9,860 nt of DNA from JANMEX01 sp049696015 (GTDB lineage Bacteria > Pseudomonadota > Alphaproteobacteria > Rhizobiales > Rhizobiaceae). The stretch lies in NCBI GenBank assembly GCA_049696015.1, contig JBAVTG010000199.1, positions 1 to 9,860 of the forward strand, read 5' to 3'. Positions 1-6,455 of the stretch are shown piece after piece. Each line of letters begins with the position of its first letter. The first letter of the stretch is position 1. A model generated the notes under the pieces. The model worked only from the letters and a program-made list of their open reading frames with translations, did not search any database and was not told the DNA's origin. The position numbers were made by a program, and so were the translations under genes.

Positions 1-37
1 GGCTTGATCATGCTTTGAAGGCTGATCGCGGCCAGAA

Positions 38-211
38 TTACTTGGCAGCGACGACTTCGGCTTCGATCGTGTAGAACTTGTTATTGATGGCGGTGCCGAG
101 AGCGCCGGCGCCAGCAATGATGGCAACAGCGATAAGGGCGGCGATCAGGCCGTATTCAATGGCGGTGGCGCCGGACTCGTCTTTGGCGAAACGTGCAACA
201 AGCTTGGACAT
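38..211 (-). CDS. flp: Flp family type IVb prepilin
   Basis: This is a 57-residue pilin precursor of the Flp/Fap family, the main subunit of tight-adherence (Tad) pili. Seen in the sequence: a short basic leader (MSKLVARFAK), then the prepilin peptidase site with Gly14, followed by ATAIEY. Cleavage is expected after Gly14, which leaves Glu at +5 and Tyr at +6 as in Flp pilins. A single hydrophobic segment rich in Ala and Ile runs over about residues 21-45, and a short polar tail (YTIEAEVVAAK) follows. A good ribosome site (AGGAG, 218-222) lies 6 nt before the ATG, so the start is secure. Known for the family: the protein is processed by a CpaA/TadV peptidase and assembled by TadA/B/C and RcpA/CpaC at the cell envelope. 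None of those genes is inside this window, though they could lie beyond the left edge. Confidence 0.93.
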   Translation of the reverse strand: MSKLVARFAKDESGATAIEYGLIAALIAVAIIAGAGALGTAINNKFYTIEAEVVAAK

Positions 212-378
212 GTGAAACTCCTAATCCACGTGGTGACTTTACAGCATCCCGTCAGCTGTTTGCGCTGATCGGTTGAGCAGACATTACCGCCAACAGATTT
301 CCGCCGGTTTAAGGAACAAGGTTTTCACAAAATGAATATTATTCTGAGACTTGGCTTCAACTGAAAGCGGGTATCGGG
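212..378. other. intergenic region upstream of flp
   Basis: This 167 bp gap separates the end of the aquaporin gene from the flp start and should hold the flp promoter on the minus strand. It is more AT-rich than its neighbours and contains an 11 bp palindrome (GAATATTATTC, 334-344). I could not pick a convincing -35/-10 pair or a T-tailed terminator for the aquaporin transcript, so read-through from arsC/aquaporin into flp cannot be excluded. Confidence 0.5.
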
Positions 379-1020
379 CTACGGATTTCTGAAAAGGGAA
401 AAAGCCAACAGGCAGCCAATGCATTGGGCTGATATAAACAAGGGGACGTTTTCCGGCGCGATTCCCGCAAACGTTTCCGTGAAGGCCCGCGCAATGGTCA
501 CGGCGGGATTTGCAAAACTGGTGGAAGCTGTGAACCAATAGGCCGATGCGATGGTGAGCGACACGAGTGTTGGCATCGAAGCGCCAGACAGGCGCGTACC
601 GCGCAGGATGACGGATAGCAGGCAAAATGTTGCCACGATTTCGGCCATGAATTGGCCGGCGCCAGTCCGGATGTTTGCCGATGTCTGTATTAACGGCAGA
701 TCAAACATCGCATGCGCCAGCAAGGTCCCGACGAGTCCACCCGCCACCTGCGCACCGCCATAAAACAAGGCGCTCATCGGTTTCTGCTCGCCGCGCAGCG
801 CCATCGCGGCCGAGACCACCGGATTGAAATGTGCGCCGGACACTGGACCCAAAATCGAAATCAGCACAAACAATGCTGCAGCGGTCGCGCCGGTGTTGGC
901 CAGCAGCGTAACGGCAATATCGTCGCTGAGCCTGTCACCCATGATGCCGGAGCCGATAACGGCTGTGACCAGCAACATCGTGCCGCCGAACTCTGCCGCC
1001 AGCTGTTCGCGCGTCGCCAT
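379..1020 (-). CDS. aqpS: AqpS-like MIP channel (arsenite/aquaglyceroporin type)
   Basis: This is a 213-residue membrane channel of the major intrinsic protein family. Seen: six hydrophobic segments, a first half-helix motif HFNPVVS (Asn66-Pro67-Val68) and a second motif FANPAV (Asn171-Pro172-Ala173-Val174). The first motif is therefore NPV rather than NPA. The residue after the second NPA is Val, where most aquaporins carry the selectivity-filter Arg. Known: in Sinorhizobium meliloti the channel AqpS is encoded with arsC and allows downhill efflux of arsenite made by ArsC. Inferred: the same role here, because this gene follows arsC by 6 nt on the same strand and is probably co-transcribed with it. 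The start is taken as ATG at 1020. A TTG at 1026, directly after the arsC stop, is an alternative that would add two residues, and an AGGA inside the arsC 3' end could serve either. Transport of glycerol or other uncharged metalloids is possible. Confidence 0.87.
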   Translation of the reverse strand: MATREQLAAEFGGTMLLVTAVIGSGIMGDRLSDDIAVTLLANTGATAAALFVLISILGPVSGAHFNPVVSAAMALRGEQKPMSALFYGGAQVAGGLVGTLLAHAMFDLPLIQTSANIRTGAGQFMAEIVATFCLLSVILRGTRLSGASMPTLVSLTIASAYWFTASTSFANPAVTIARAFTETFAGIAPENVPLFISAQCIGCLLAFSLFRNP

Positions 1021-1026
1021 CGGCAA

Positions 1027-1524
1027 TCAGTCCTGCATGTTGCCAATGGACTTGGCTGCCGCTTCCTTTGCCATCCGGTCAAGGCTGGCAATTGGCAACG
1101 CGGTGAATGCCTCAATACGGTTTTTCATCTGACGGTAGGCTTCGGCGAAGGCAAGACTCACTTCTGCGTCCGTGCCGGTCGCCTGCGCCGGATCAGGGAT
1201 GCCCCAATGCGCAATTACCGGGTGGCCCAGCCAGACCGGGCAGGCTTCACCGGCTGCATTGTCACAGACCGTGAAGATGAAATCGAATTCCGGCGCACCT
1301 TTTTGCGCAAACTCGTCCCAGCTTTTCGAACGGAAGACCGAAGTGTCGTACCCCAGGGAATTCAGCAGCTCGATGCTCTTGGCGTGCACTTGGCCCTTTG
1401 GCTTTGAACCGGCGGACCACGCTTTGAAGATTGGTTGACCGGCGCGGTTCATGATCGCTTCGGCCAAAATCGAGCGGGCAGAATTGCCGGTGCACAAAAA
1501 AAGCACATTGAACGGTTCGGCCAT
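1027..1524 (-). CDS. arsC: arsenate reductase, LMW-phosphatase/thioredoxin type
   Basis: This 165-residue cytoplasmic enzyme should reduce arsenate to arsenite using a thioredoxin-type Cys relay. Seen: the low-molecular-weight phosphatase P-loop LFLCTGNSARS near the N-terminus (Cys11, Arg17, CX5R). There is a pair of further cysteines, Cys87 and Cys95 (TVCDNAAGEACPVW), and a general-acid Asp in the PDPA motif (Asp111). Known: the pI258-type ArsC uses Cys10, Cys82 and Cys89 in the same order, and plain protein phosphatases of this fold lack the distal pair. The Cys11/87/95 layout therefore argues for arsenate reductase rather than tyrosine phosphatase. The start ATG at 1524 is preceded by GGGAG (1531-1535) with a 6 nt gap. 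The gene sits just after the P450 gene on the same strand (62 bp apart) and directly before the AqpS-like channel, forming a reduce-and-export pair. No ArsR repressor gene is visible. Confidence 0.93.
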   Translation of the reverse strand: MAEPFNVLFLCTGNSARSILAEAIMNRAGQPIFKAWSAGSKPKGQVHAKSIELLNSLGYDTSVFRSKSWDEFAQKGAPEFDFIFTVCDNAAGEACPVWLGHPVIAHWGIPDPAQATGTDAEVSLAFAEAYRQMKNRIEAFTALPIASLDRMAKEAAAKSIGNMQD

Positions 1525-1561
1525 GCCGCACTCCCATTTCCTGCGAGCCGTTAGCGCCGAA

Positions 1562-1576
1562 ATGTGACAGTCATAT
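1562..1576. promoter_or_regulatory. imperfect palindrome upstream of arsC
   Basis: The 62 bp between the P450 stop and the arsC start contains TGAC-A-GTCA (1565-1573), flanked by matching AT pairs, in an AT-rich stretch. It lies about 40-50 bp upstream of the arsC ATG, where an operator or promoter would be expected. It does not match any ArsR-type operator I can name with confidence. With such a short arm this could be chance. Confidence 0.25.
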
Positions 1577-1586
1577 TACAAAAAAT

Positions 1587-2957
1587 TCAACGCAACCGAA
1601 TGCGCATCGGCAGTCCGCCTTCGGGCTGGGTGGTCAGCTTCTGCACCGGCCAGGGCACATGCCCGGCAAACGGCTCGAAGCGGAAGCGCTTGAGCAGTGT
1701 CGCCAGCACGATGACGGCTTCCTGCAGGGCAAAACTTGCGCCAATGCAAATGCGCGGTCCCTGCCCGAACGGCAGATACTGGAACCGGTCGATCTTGTCG
1801 CGGCAGCCGGGATGAAAGCGCGACGGATCAAACGCATCCGGATTGTCCCAATATTTGCGATGCCGGTGAATGACCCACGGCATGATCAGAACGTTTGAGC
1901 CCTTGGGCAGGACGAGATCTTTATAACTGTCGTCCTTGACCGGCGAACGATTGATGGATGGCGCGGGCGGATAGAGCCGCATCGCTTCTTCGAACGCTGC
2001 GCGGGTGTACGGCAATGTGTCGAGCCATGTGTGCGGCGCGCCAAGCCCGTCCCATTGCCTGTCGATTTCGGCTTCAACGCGCGCCAGCTCGTCCGGCGCG
2101 TTGGCCAGCAGATAAAGCGTCCAGCCTAGTGCCCGCGCTGTGGTTTCGTGGCCGGCGCCAATGAACGTGATGATGTTGTCTTCGATTTCAGAGCGCGACA
2201 GGCCATCCGGGCCTTCTGTCTTGAGAAGCAGTGTCAGAAAGTCCTGCGGGACATGTTGCGGATCCTTTGCCATCAGCGCACGGCGCTCGTCCATCGTGCG
2301 GGCGACTATGTCGCGGAAGTAGGCCAGCGAACGGCGGCCGCGGATTTGCGTGAAGCGCGGCACCCAGTCCGGCGCGCCCAAAAGGTCAAACGGGTCAACC
2401 CGGCCCATGGTCTCGAACAGGCGTTCAACCTCATGGGCAAAACTGCCGGGGTCACCGGCGATCTGGTCTGTGAAAAGCGTTGCCGACAGGATCGCATAGG
2501 TCAAAAGCGTCATGTCCTTCGACACATCGCTCATCTGCCCCTGGCGCGACGCATAGCCGTCGGCAAACCGGTTGGCGACATCAAGCATCGCCGGCGCAAA
2601 GCCGAAAATGTGGCGCGGGGTGAATACCGGCGCCATGGCTTTGCGCGAGCGTTTCCAGACATCGCCTTCCGCAGTCAGCAAGCCATCACGCAGGATCGGC
2701 CGAAGGATGCGCTGGCGGATCGGCGACATCACGTAATTGGCCGCTTCATCCACCAGCACATGGCGGATCAGACCCGGATCATTGGCGACAATGGTTTCCA
2801 CGCCCAAAGAGCGCACTGATATCCATGGTTCGGTGAAGGACGGCTCGCCCCAGATTTCCAGCGGGTTGCGGTAGACGGTGCGGATCAGCTCAAATGAGCC
2901 GATCGGCGTCTTGCGCGGAATGGGATGTGGCGGAACAAACAGGGCAGCAGCGGTCAT
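1587..2957 (-). CDS. cytochrome P450
   Basis: This is a 456-residue soluble bacterial P450 monooxygenase of unknown substrate. Seen, numbered from the chosen start: C-helix WKRSR (Trp101, Arg105), I-helix oxygen-activation motif GAGHETT (267-273), K-helix ExxR (Glu324-Arg327, in EEAMRLYPP) and PERF-like region DPSRF. The heme loop is FGQGPRICIG (397-406), with the thiolate Cys404. All the hallmarks are intact and the length is normal. No N-terminal membrane anchor is evident. The start is ATG at 2957 because GGGAG (2963-2967) sits 5 nt upstream. An in-frame ATG at 2990 would add 11 residues but has no ribosome site. No ferredoxin or ferredoxin reductase gene is nearby, so electron partners must come from elsewhere. 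The gene is divergent from a SRPBCC protein and is followed by arsC. The substrate cannot be assigned from sequence; fatty acids, terpenes or aromatics are all possible. Confidence 0.95.
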   Translation of the reverse strand: MTAAALFVPPHPIPRKTPIGSFELIRTVYRNPLEIWGEPSFTEPWISVRSLGVETIVANDPGLIRHVLVDEAANYVMSPIRQRILRPILRDGLLTAEGDVWKRSRKAMAPVFTPRHIFGFAPAMLDVANRFADGYASRQGQMSDVSKDMTLLTYAILSATLFTDQIAGDPGSFAHEVERLFETMGRVDPFDLLGAPDWVPRFTQIRGRRSLAYFRDIVARTMDERRALMAKDPQHVPQDFLTLLLKTEGPDGLSRSEIEDNIITFIGAGHETTARALGWTLYLLANAPDELARVEAEIDRQWDGLGAPHTWLDTLPYTRAAFEEAMRLYPPAPSINRSPVKDDSYKDLVLPKGSNVLIMPWVIHRHRKYWDNPDAFDPSRFHPGCRDKIDRFQYLPFGQGPRICIGASFALQEAVIVLATLLKRFRFEPFAGHVPWPVQKLTTQPEGGLPMRIRLR

Positions 2958-2962
2958 CGAAA

Positions 2963-2967
2963 CTCCC
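2963..2967 (-). promoter_or_regulatory. ribosome binding site that sets the P450 start
   Basis: GGGAG on the minus strand lies 5 nt before the ATG at 2957, whereas the upstream in-frame ATG at 2990 has nothing resembling a Shine-Dalgarno sequence. This decides for the shorter 456-residue P450. Confidence 0.7.
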
Positions 2968-3055
2968 GGCAGTTTTTCACTGCGCTGCATGTAGATATGG
3001 CGCCGCAGCCGGAAGGGTCAATGCGCGAAAGCAAAGTGCCTTTCATCTGCAATCC

Positions 3056-3067
3056 AACAAATTTGTT
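3056..3067. promoter_or_regulatory. 12 bp perfect palindrome in divergent promoter region
   Basis: AACAAATTTGTT is an exact 12 bp palindrome lying between the divergent P450 and SRPBCC genes. It is about 100 bp from the P450 start and 58 bp from the SRPBCC start. It is AT-rich in a GC-rich surround and well placed to be an operator or a shared promoter element. The regulator is unknown; no regulator gene is adjacent. Confidence 0.4.
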
Positions 3068-3125
3068 TCACCACTTTTCAACCCCTGCCTGCCATGGTGC
3101 GTCATCAATTCAGGGTCCCATTTCC

Positions 3126-3677
3126 ATGACTGCATTTGTCCCGGCACCTCATCCCGCCGACGAAAACTACGCCACCTGCCAGGTGGAGGCGGTGATCAAC
3201 ATCAACGCCGACACGTTTTTCAGTTGGTACATGCTTGAGCCCGTCGAGAATTTCATGCTCGGCACGATGATCGTCCCGGCTGTCACCGGAACCGAGCCCA
3301 TGGCAGGTCCCGCGTGGGGCGATGCCGGCGCGATGCGCACGATCCGGTTCAAAGACGGCAGCCACTCGCTGGAACGCATCCTTTCAACCAACTGGCCGCG
3401 CGCCTATTCGTACCAGCCCTGGGCCTACACCAACCCGGTGCGGCTTCTGTCCGACTACGCTGTGGCGACCATGTCGGCGCTGCCGGAAGGCGCGGCAACG
3501 CGCATCGTCTGGGACTACGGCTTCCATGCCCGGCACAGTTGGGCGTTGCCGGCGCTGCAGGCATTTGTCGACTATGGCTGGAAGCGCAATCTGGAAGGCG
3601 GCCTTGCTGTGATGAAGGCGCATCTGGAAGCTCATGGCGCGGACCGGCGCATCCACGAGACCGCCCGCGCTGCGTGA
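3126..3677 (+). CDS. SRPBCC (START/Bet v1-fold) family protein
   Basis: This 183-residue protein resembles the SRPBCC/polyketide-cyclase superfamily, helix-grip folds that bind hydrophobic ligands in a deep cavity. Seen: an opening strand (YATCQVEAVINI) followed by NADTFFSWYMLEPVENFML, the usual start of the fold where a membrane/ligand 'as-phase-separation' helix follows strand 1. Alternating polar/hydrophobic strands come next (MRTIRFKDGSHSLERIL, AATRIVWDYGF), and then a long C-terminal helix (about residues 140-175) that would close the cavity. No signal peptide or membrane segment is seen. The start ATG at 3126 gives a family-like N-terminus but lacks a clear ribosome site. An ATG at 3021 (GGAAGGG 3 nt before) would add 35 residues of unlikely composition. 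The gene is divergent from the P450, which could suggest a shared hydrophobic substrate, but that is only inference. No catalytic function can be assigned. Confidence 0.75.
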   Translation: MTAFVPAPHPADENYATCQVEAVININADTFFSWYMLEPVENFMLGTMIVPAVTGTEPMAGPAWGDAGAMRTIRFKDGSHSLERILSTNWPRAYSYQPWAYTNPVRLLSDYAVATMSALPEGAATRIVWDYGFHARHSWALPALQAFVDYGWKRNLEGGLAVMKAHLEAHGADRRIHETARAA

Positions 3678-3713
3678 AGCACAAAAACTGCAGAAATCCT
3701 TGGAAAATCGAGT

Positions 3714-3731
3714 GGTTTTGCCTGCAAAACC
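3714..3731 (+). terminator. 8 bp inverted repeat between SRPBCC gene and gyrB
   Basis: GGTTTTGC-CT-GCAAAACC is a perfect 8 bp inverted repeat, 37 nt after the SRPBCC stop and about 95 nt before the gyrB start. As RNA it would form a 7 bp stem with a 4 nt loop. The heptamer CCTTGGA occurs on both sides (3698-3704 and 3734-3740). There is no T-run after it, so it is a weak candidate for an intrinsic terminator. It could equally be an operator or structural element in the gyrB promoter. Confidence 0.4.
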
Positions 3732-3767
3732 GGCCTTGGATTAGCCATTTCAGCCACTTAACGCTAG

Positions 3768-3774
3768 AAGGAGG
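3768..3774 (+). promoter_or_regulatory. strong displaced Shine-Dalgarno in gyrB leader, with possible 9-codon ORF
   Basis: AAGGAGG is a near-perfect Shine-Dalgarno sequence but lies 52 nt before the gyrB ATG, too far to serve it directly. The first start codon after it is a GTG at 3787, 12 nt downstream. That GTG opens a 9-codon frame (VIRARPDFC) ending in TGA at 3814-3816, one base before the first possible gyrB start (GTG 3818). The SD itself sits in the loop of a small GAAG/CTTC hairpin (3767-3781). It could be a leader peptide coupled to gyrB translation, or a ribosome stand-by site. Both are inference. Confidence 0.35.
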
Positions 3775-3826
3775 CGACTTCGCGCGGTGATTCGCGCGCG
3801 GCCCGATTTCTGTTGAAGTGGTGACC

Positions 3827-6265
3827 ATGACCGATACGCCCGAGATCCCCGAACAGGCCGAATATGGCGCCGATTCCATCAAGGTGCTCAAGGGCCTCGA
3901 CGCCGTGCGCAAGCGCCCGGGCATGTATATCGGCGACACCGACGACGGCTCGGGCCTGCACCACATGGTCTATGAAGTTGTCGACAACGCCATCGACGAG
4001 GCGCTTGGCGGCTGGGCAAACCTGGTCACGGTCACACTCAATCCTGACGGGTCTGTCACCGTCACAGACAATGGCCGCGGCATTCCCACCGACATGCACG
4101 AAGAAGGCGTCTCGGCGGCCGAAGTCATCATGACGCAGCTGCACGCCGGCGGAAAGTTTGACCAGAATTCCTACAAGGTGTCCGGCGGCCTGCATGGCGT
4201 GGGCGTATCGGTGGTCAACGCGCTTTCGGTCTCGCTGAAATTGAAAATCCGCCGCAAAGGCCACATCCATGAGATGAGCTTCACCCACGGCAATGCGGAT
4301 TCACCGTTGATTGTGACTGGCGACTGCGGCAACGAGACCGGCACTGAGGTGACCTTCACACCATCGACCGAGACGTTCACCAAGGTTGATTTTGACTACA
4401 ACACGCTGGAGCATCGCCTGCGCGAGCTGGCGTTCCTGAATTCGGGCGTGCGGATCGTTCTGACCGACCGGCGCCATGCTGACGAGAAGAAGACCGAGCT
4501 GATGTACGAGGGCGGGCTGGAGGCGTTCGCGCGCTATCTCGACCGCGCCAAGAAGCCGCTGGTGGATACACCGATCACCATCAATGCCGAAAAAGACGGC
4601 ATCACGGTGGAAGTGGCGATGTGGTGGAACGATTCGTACCACGAGAATGTGCTGTGCTTCACCAACAACATTCCGCAGCGCGACGGCGGCACGCATCTGG
4701 CGGGCTTCCGCGGCGCGTTGACGCGGCAAGTTGTCGGCTACGGCGAATCCTCGGGCATGACCAAAAAGGAAAAGGTTGCCATCACCGGCGATGACTGCCG
4801 CGAAGGGCTGACTGCCATCCTGTCGGTGAAAGTGCCGGACCCGAAATTCTCGTCGCAGACCAAGGACAAGCTGGTCTCGTCCGAAGTGCGCCCGGCCGTG
4901 GAAAACCTTGTCAACGAAGCGCTTGGCTCATGGCTGGAAGAACATCCGGCGCAAGCCAAGATTCTGATCGGCAAGGTCATTGAAGCCGCCGCTGCGCGCG
5001 AAGCGGCGCGCAAGGCGCGCGAACTGACGCGGCGCAAGGGTGCGCTGGAATTTTCATCACTGCCCGGCAAGCTGGCGGACTGTCAGGAACGCGATCCGGC
5101 CAAGTCCGAACTGTTCATCGTCGAGGGCGACAGCGCCGGCGGATCGGCCAAGGGCGGGCGCTCGCGCCAGAACCAGGCAATTCTCCCCCTGCGCGGCAAG
5201 ATCCTCAACGTCGAGCGGGCGCGCTTTGACCGCATGCTCGGCTCTGAAATGATCGGCACCATGATCATGGCGCTGGGCACGTCGATCGGCAAGGACGAGT
5301 TCAACGCCGACAAGCTGCGCTATCACAAAATAATCATCATGACCGACGCCGATGTCGATGGCGCGCATATCCGCACCCTGCTGCTCACCTTCTTCTTCCG
5401 GCAGATGCCGGAGCTGATCGAGCGCGGCCATCTCTACATTGCCCAGCCGCCGCTCTACAAAGTCACACGCGGCAAGTCGGCGCTGTACCTGAAGGACGAG
5501 CGCGCCTTCGAAGGCTATCTGATTGACCAGGGCATTGATGAAGCGCGGCTTGAATTGTCCACCGGCGAAGTGCGCGCCGGGGCGGACCTGCGCGCAGCCA
5601 TCGACGATGCACTGGCGGTGCGCACTCTGATTGCCGGCCTGCATTCGCGCTACAGCCGCACCGTTGCCGAACAGGCGGCGATCGCCGGCGCGCTCAACCC
5701 GGCGGTGATGGCCGATACCGCCCGCGCGGTGGCAGCAGCCGATGAGGTCGCCCGCCGGCTGGACGCTGTCGCCGAAGAAACCGAGCGCGGCTGGACCGGG
5801 CGCATCAACCCGGCCAACGAAGGCGGCGGCGGCTTGATATTCGAGCGCATGGTGCGCGGCGTCAAGGAAACGGCGCTGCTCGACGCGGCGCTGATCGGCT
5901 CTGCCGATGCCCGGCAGCTTGACCGCTATTCGGCGCGCCTGAAGGAAATCTACTCCAACCGCCCGAAACTCGTGCGCAAGGATGTGTCCGAAATGATTTC
6001 CGGCCCGATGAAGCTGCTGGATGTCGTCTTCACCACTGGCCGCAAGGGCGTGACCATGCAGCGCTACAAAGGCCTAGGCGAAATGAATGCCGAGCAACTG
6101 TGGGAAACCACACTCGACCCCAACGCCCGCTCGCTGCTGCAAGTCAAAGTTCCTGACGCCCACGACGCCGATTCGCTGTTCTCGCGGCTGATGGGCGATG
6201 AAGTCGAGCCACGGCGCGAGTTCATCCAGGAGAACGCGCTGTCAGTGGCGAATCTGGATGTTTGA
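3827..6265 (+). CDS. gyrB: DNA gyrase subunit B
   Basis: This 812-residue ATPase and TOPRIM subunit of DNA gyrase acts in the cytoplasm with GyrA to introduce negative supercoils. Seen: the GHKL ATPase domain with catalytic Glu50 and Asn54 (YEVVDNAIDE), Asp81 (TDNGRGIP), the ATP-lid GLHGVGV (about 121-127) and the QTK lysine Lys346. The TOPRIM domain has Glu433 in EGDSAGG and the Asp507/Asp509 pair in DADVDG, plus the ILPLRGKILNVE segment where quinolone/coumarin-related changes are known in other species. The C-terminal tail carries the conserved YKGLGEMN and REFIQENA motifs. An Ala-rich insert (about 570-700) within the TOPRIM part accounts for the full length, as in the ~800-residue GyrB class of E. 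coli. No intein or frameshift is seen. The ATG at 3827 is chosen; GTG at 3818 or 3821 would add two or three residues. The gene stands alone, without recF or dnaN beside it. Confidence 0.98.
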   Translation: MTDTPEIPEQAEYGADSIKVLKGLDAVRKRPGMYIGDTDDGSGLHHMVYEVVDNAIDEALGGWANLVTVTLNPDGSVTVTDNGRGIPTDMHEEGVSAAEVIMTQLHAGGKFDQNSYKVSGGLHGVGVSVVNALSVSLKLKIRRKGHIHEMSFTHGNADSPLIVTGDCGNETGTEVTFTPSTETFTKVDFDYNTLEHRLRELAFLNSGVRIVLTDRRHADEKKTELMYEGGLEAFARYLDRAKKPLVDTPITINAEKDGITVEVAMWWNDSYHENVLCFTNNIPQRDGGTHLAGFRGALTRQVVGYGESSGMTKKEKVAITGDDCREGLTAILSVKVPDPKFSSQTKDKLVSSEVRPAVENLVNEALGSWLEEHPAQAKILIGKVIEAAAAREAARKARELTRRKGALEFSSLPGKLADCQERDPAKSELFIVEGDSAGGSAKGGRSRQNQAILPLRGKILNVERARFDRMLGSEMIGTMIMALGTSIGKDEFNADKLRYHKIIIMTDADVDGAHIRTLLLTFFFRQMPELIERGHLYIAQPPLYKVTRGKSALYLKDERAFEGYLIDQGIDEARLELSTGEVRAGADLRAAIDDALAVRTLIAGLHSRYSRTVAEQAAIAGALNPAVMADTARAVAAADEVARRLDAVAEETERGWTGRINPANEGGGGLIFERMVRGVKETALLDAALIGSADARQLDRYSARLKEIYSNRPKLVRKDVSEMISGPMKLLDVVFTTGRKGVTMQRYKGLGEMNAEQLWETTLDPNARSLLQVKVPDAHDADSLFSRLMGDEVEPRREFIQENALSVANLDV

Positions 6266-6267
6266 GG

Positions 6268-6286
6268 GAGCAGCCCGCTCCTGCTC
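6268..6286 (+). terminator. possible weak terminator hairpin after gyrB
   Basis: GAGCAG-CCCGCTC-CTGCTC, a perfect 6 bp stem with a 7 nt loop, begins 2 nt after the gyrB stop. It is GC-rich and well placed for 3'-end formation, but no U-tract follows. Termination here might instead be Rho-dependent. Confidence 0.35.
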
Positions 6287-6403
6287 ACGGCACCAATGAC
6301 TTCAGATACCGCCTCAATCATCTGCTGTCCGGCCTTGCCGGTGATGTCGGCACGGCGCATGGCTTCATTGCTCGCCATCCATGTTTGCCGAGGCACGCCG
6401 CAT

Positions 6404-6418
6404 TGGTCTGAAAGACCA
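6404..6418. promoter_or_regulatory. TGGTCT-GAA-AGACCA inverted repeat upstream of the SDR gene
   Basis: A perfect 6 bp inverted repeat with a 3 nt spacer, 78 bp upstream of the SDR start. The position and symmetry fit an operator for a dimeric regulator of the SDR/FAH operon. The half-site TGGT...ACCA recalls GntR-family sites, but the spacing differs from the common GntR consensus, so no regulator is assigned. Confidence 0.35.
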
Positions 6419-6439
6419 TCGAATTGTCTTTTCACAGGC

Positions 6440-6455
6440 CGCTTTGCAAAAAGCG
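6440..6455 (+). other. CGCTTT-GCAA-AAAGCG hairpin with GNRA-type loop
   Basis: A 6 bp perfect stem closed by a GCAA tetraloop, 40 nt before the SDR start. It overlaps the -35 part of a possible promoter, so it may be a DNA-level operator or an accidental repeat. If transcription starts further upstream it would be a stable 5'-UTR hairpin. Confidence 0.3.

Noticed and set aside
1..37. Repeated TGATC-containing words downstream of flp as a possible terminator
   Set aside because: The arms are only 5 bp with a long loop and no T-tract, so this is too weak to call.
712..1407. Long plus-strand open frame opposite the aquaporin and arsC
   Set aside because: It is the antisense shadow of two well-supported genes, with Arg/His/Cys-rich composition and no family likeness.
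2148..2819. 223-codon plus-strand open frame opposite the P450
   Set aside because: The P450 on the minus strand has every family motif. This frame has no recognisable domain and no ribosome site of note.
2925..3125. Upstream extension of the SRPBCC gene
   Set aside because: It would overlap the P450 start and promoter region and add residues unlike the family. The palindrome at 3056-3067 is better explained as regulatory DNA.
3781..3798. CGCGCG repeated on both sides of GTGATT just before gyrB
   Set aside because: CGCGCG is self-complementary and common in GC-rich DNA, so the apparent hairpin has little weight.
3349..3966. 205-codon minus-strand open frame across the SRPBCC gene and the gyrB start
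   Set aside because: It spans two supported plus-strand genes and their leader, and its composition is Pro/Arg/Ser-rich as expected for a GC-rich shadow frame.
5057..5644. 195-codon minus-strand open frame inside gyrB
   Set aside because: It lies wholly within conserved gyrB coding sequence; high GC leaves such antisense frames open.
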